From: Planctomycetota bacterium | Lineage (GTDB): Bacteria; Planctomycetota; Planctomycetia; Isosphaerales; Isosphaeraceae | Assembly (NCBI GenBank): GCA_021791715.1 | Contig: JAJYWB010000003.1 | Coordinates: 62,001-126,000, forward strand | DNA length: 64,000 nucleotides | Direction: 5' to 3' | Shown here: one piece after another, positions 62,597 to 64,000 of the stretch | How positions within the stretch are numbered: the stretch's first letter is position 1 | Layout: every line of letters begins with the position of its first letter | Notes under the pieces: model-generated | Databases searched by the model: none | Seen by the model: the letters and a program-made list of their open reading frames with translations, nothing else | Told to the model about the DNA's origin: nothing | Made by a program: the position numbers and the translations under genes

Positions 62597-64000
62597 ATGA
62601 TTCTTGTTATGAAATTAAAGAAACGGACGGCGATGCGAGTGGCGATCGTCGCGGGATTGCTGCCGACGACGGTGCTGCTGGCGCTGGCGGGGCGTTCGAT
62701 CTGGACGCGATATCGCGAGTCTCGGCTCGACGACATCCGCCGGGTTATGGACGAGCGTCGATATCTGGATGCGCTCGGAGAATTAAATCGGTTGGCGCGA
62801 TTCGCTCCCGGCGACGGCGAGATTTGGTACCGGATCGGGATGTGCGAACGTTCGCTCGGCAGATTGAAGAAAGCCGCGGCCGCGTGGCGCAAGATTTCGG
62901 CGGATTCGCGATTTCGACCGCTCGCTTCGTTGGAAGGCGCCAAACTGGCGCTTTCTCAAGGCAAGCTCGCAGACGCCGAGGAGATCCTCGAAAGCGGCGC
63001 CGGGCTGAAGACGTTCGAAGGCGCCAAACTGTTGGCGAGAATCCTCCAGGTTGAGGGACGAATCGACGACGTCAAACGCCTTTATCGCGCGGTGTGGAAC
63101 CCGTGGGACGATCCGATCGGCGTCTTAAGCGAACTTTGGAAGCTCGACGTCGAGGCTTTTCCGATCGAGCGAACTCAAAAATATCTGGATCAGTTGGCGC
63201 GAGACGCCCCCGACGATGATCGCATTCTCTTGGCTCGCGCGCACCTCGCGATCCTTCAGGGAGATTTCACCGAGGCGCGGCGGATGCTCGAAGAATGCGC
63301 GCGACGAAGGCCGAACGATTTCGCGATTTGGAAGGGGAAACTCAAAGTCGCGCTCCTTACCGATTCGATCGACGACGCGATCGCCGCATCCAAAAGAATT
63401 CCGATTTCAGAACTTCTGGATACGACGATCGACGACGTTCGCGCTCGGCTCGCGGCCTTATCGGGCGACGAATCGTTCGAGCGGAGCGTATTGCTTGATC
63501 GGCTTAAACGCGAACCTGGAAGCGTCGTCACGCTCGATCGTTTGGCCGAACTCGCGGTACGCGCGGGCGAATCCGATCGCTCGATCGAATTTCGTCGCCG
63601 CGGCGCGGTTGTGCGCGAAATCAGAAAGAAATACGAAGATATTCTTGCGCAAAAGGAGCCGCGAAAGCGTTCGGTCGAATTGGCCGACTTGGCCGATCGA
63701 TTGGGAATGCGATTCGAGGCCGAACGGTGGGCGATTTTGGGAGCGGCTAAGCCGTTTCGTCCGGTTCGATCGGTTCCCGCTCTCGACGATTTCGCGGTCA
63801 CTCTCGCTTCAAGAATCAAAGATATTACGATAAAATTGAATCTTGGATCGGCGAAACGGAGCGTCGATTCGACCGCGGATCGCGAGCCGGTCGGGTTGAG
63901 TTTCGTCGACGACGCGGAGCGAGCGGGTTTGATTTTTCGATATGAGAACGGTTCCTCACGATTGAAGCAGCTCCCCGAGACGATGAACGGCGGAGTCGCC
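62597..64000 (+). CDS. TPR protein leading into ASPIC/UnbV (CRTAC1-like) domain, 3' end cut by window
   Basis: An uninterrupted frame of 468 codons runs from the ATG at 62597 (or 62609) to the last base, with no stop. A basic start and hydrophobic helix (MRVAIVAGLLPTTVLLALAG) anchor it in the membrane. The next 390 residues are TPR-like helix pairs (LDALGELNRLARFAPGDGEI, then RIGMCERSLGRLKKAAAAWR). The last 30 residues, FVDDAERAGLIFRYENG then LKQLPETMNGGVA, match the entry of the ASPIC/UnbV/FG-GAP family (FxDVxxxAGIxFxHxNG). The rest of that domain lies outside the window. It is probably exported and surface-facing. Confidence 0.82.
   Translation, partial: MILVMKLKKRTAMRVAIVAGLLPTTVLLALAGRSIWTRYRESRLDDIRRVMDERRYLDALGELNRLARFAPGDGEIWYRIGMCERSLGRLKKAAAAWRKISADSRFRPLASLEGAKLALSQGKLADAEEILESGAGLKTFEGAKLLARILQVEGRIDDVKRLYRAVWNPWDDPIGVLSELWKLDVEAFPIERTQKYLDQLARDAPDDDRILLARAHLAILQGDFTEARRMLEECARRRPNDFAIWKGKLKVALLTDSIDDAIAASKRIPISELLDTTIDDVRARLAALSGDESFERSVLLDRLKREPGSVVTLDRLAELAVRAGESDRSIEFRRRGAVVREIRKKYEDILAQKEPRKRSVELADLADRLGMRFEAERWAILGAAKPFRPVRSVPALDDFAVTLASRIKDITIKLNLGSAKRSVDSTADREPVGLSFVDDAERAGLIFRYENGSSRLKQLPETMNGGVA

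Noticed and set aside
1..64000. tRNA or rRNA genes
   Set aside because: I scanned for cloverleaf-like T-loop and acceptor patterns by eye and found none convincing. A tRNAscan or Infernal run would decide.

Overview
The window looks like chromosomal DNA of a planctomycete, probably near Isosphaeraceae or Gemmataceae; the family is inference. Signatures are a DUF1559 pseudopilin, a DUF1501 plus DUF1549/DUF1553 cytochrome (PSD1) gene pair, a very large Ser/Thr kinase with TPRs, a true formylglycine-generating enzyme, and a TPR protein running into an ASPIC/UnbV-type domain at the right edge. The DNA is moderately GC-rich and strikingly enriched in CGATCG. I see no rRNA, tRNA, CRISPR array, phage genes or transposase.

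Layout. 1-7.3 kb: end of a sulfatase-activating enzyme, two tandem membrane paralogues on the minus strand, then a plus-strand operon of altronate-dehydratase-like enzyme, PMT-type glycosyltransferase and HpnA-like epimerase. 7.3-8.8 kb: a TolC-like efflux protein. 9.4-15.2 kb: a pseudopilus/type II secretion operon with three different GspF-like proteins, three pseudopilin-like proteins and a DUF1559 protein. Its likely partners, a short GspE ATPase (60-61 kb) and a fourth GspF (34-35 kb), lie elsewhere in the window. 15.2-15.7 kb: an intergenic region with a MITE-like 27-bp inverted repeat. 15.7-21 kb: fused M16 protease, PHA-system protein, and a porin-like protein with a repeat-rich N-terminal half.

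21.5-30.3 kb is the most unusual region: nine genes on one strand encoding a P1B-like P-type ATPase, a second ATPase homologue that has lost the phosphorylation signature, the TGES loop, the GDGxxND motif and nearly the whole nucleotide-binding domain, and seven small, mostly membrane-anchored proteins, including three tandem paralogues of PGPGW type. A convergent ArsR-type regulator follows, with a clear terminator. I read this as one membrane complex of unknown substrate.

31-42.6 kb: dapA, pdxJ, gspF, a nucleoside-hydrolase-like gene, cobM and cobB/cbiA (the latter with an inserted 10-residue repeat array), then a GH57 homologue lacking the catalytic nucleophile, paired with a DUF4912/GT-like protein. 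The cobB/GH57 junction is triplicated in about 94-bp units. 43-54.6 kb: DUF1501 and PSD1 genes, a 1129-residue orphan membrane protein, a GT4 glycosyltransferase and a BaiN/HI0933-type flavoprotein. 54.7-64 kb: giant Ser/Thr kinase, 1.1 kb without genes, GspE, an aldo/keto reductase, and the TPR-ASPIC protein cut by the window end.
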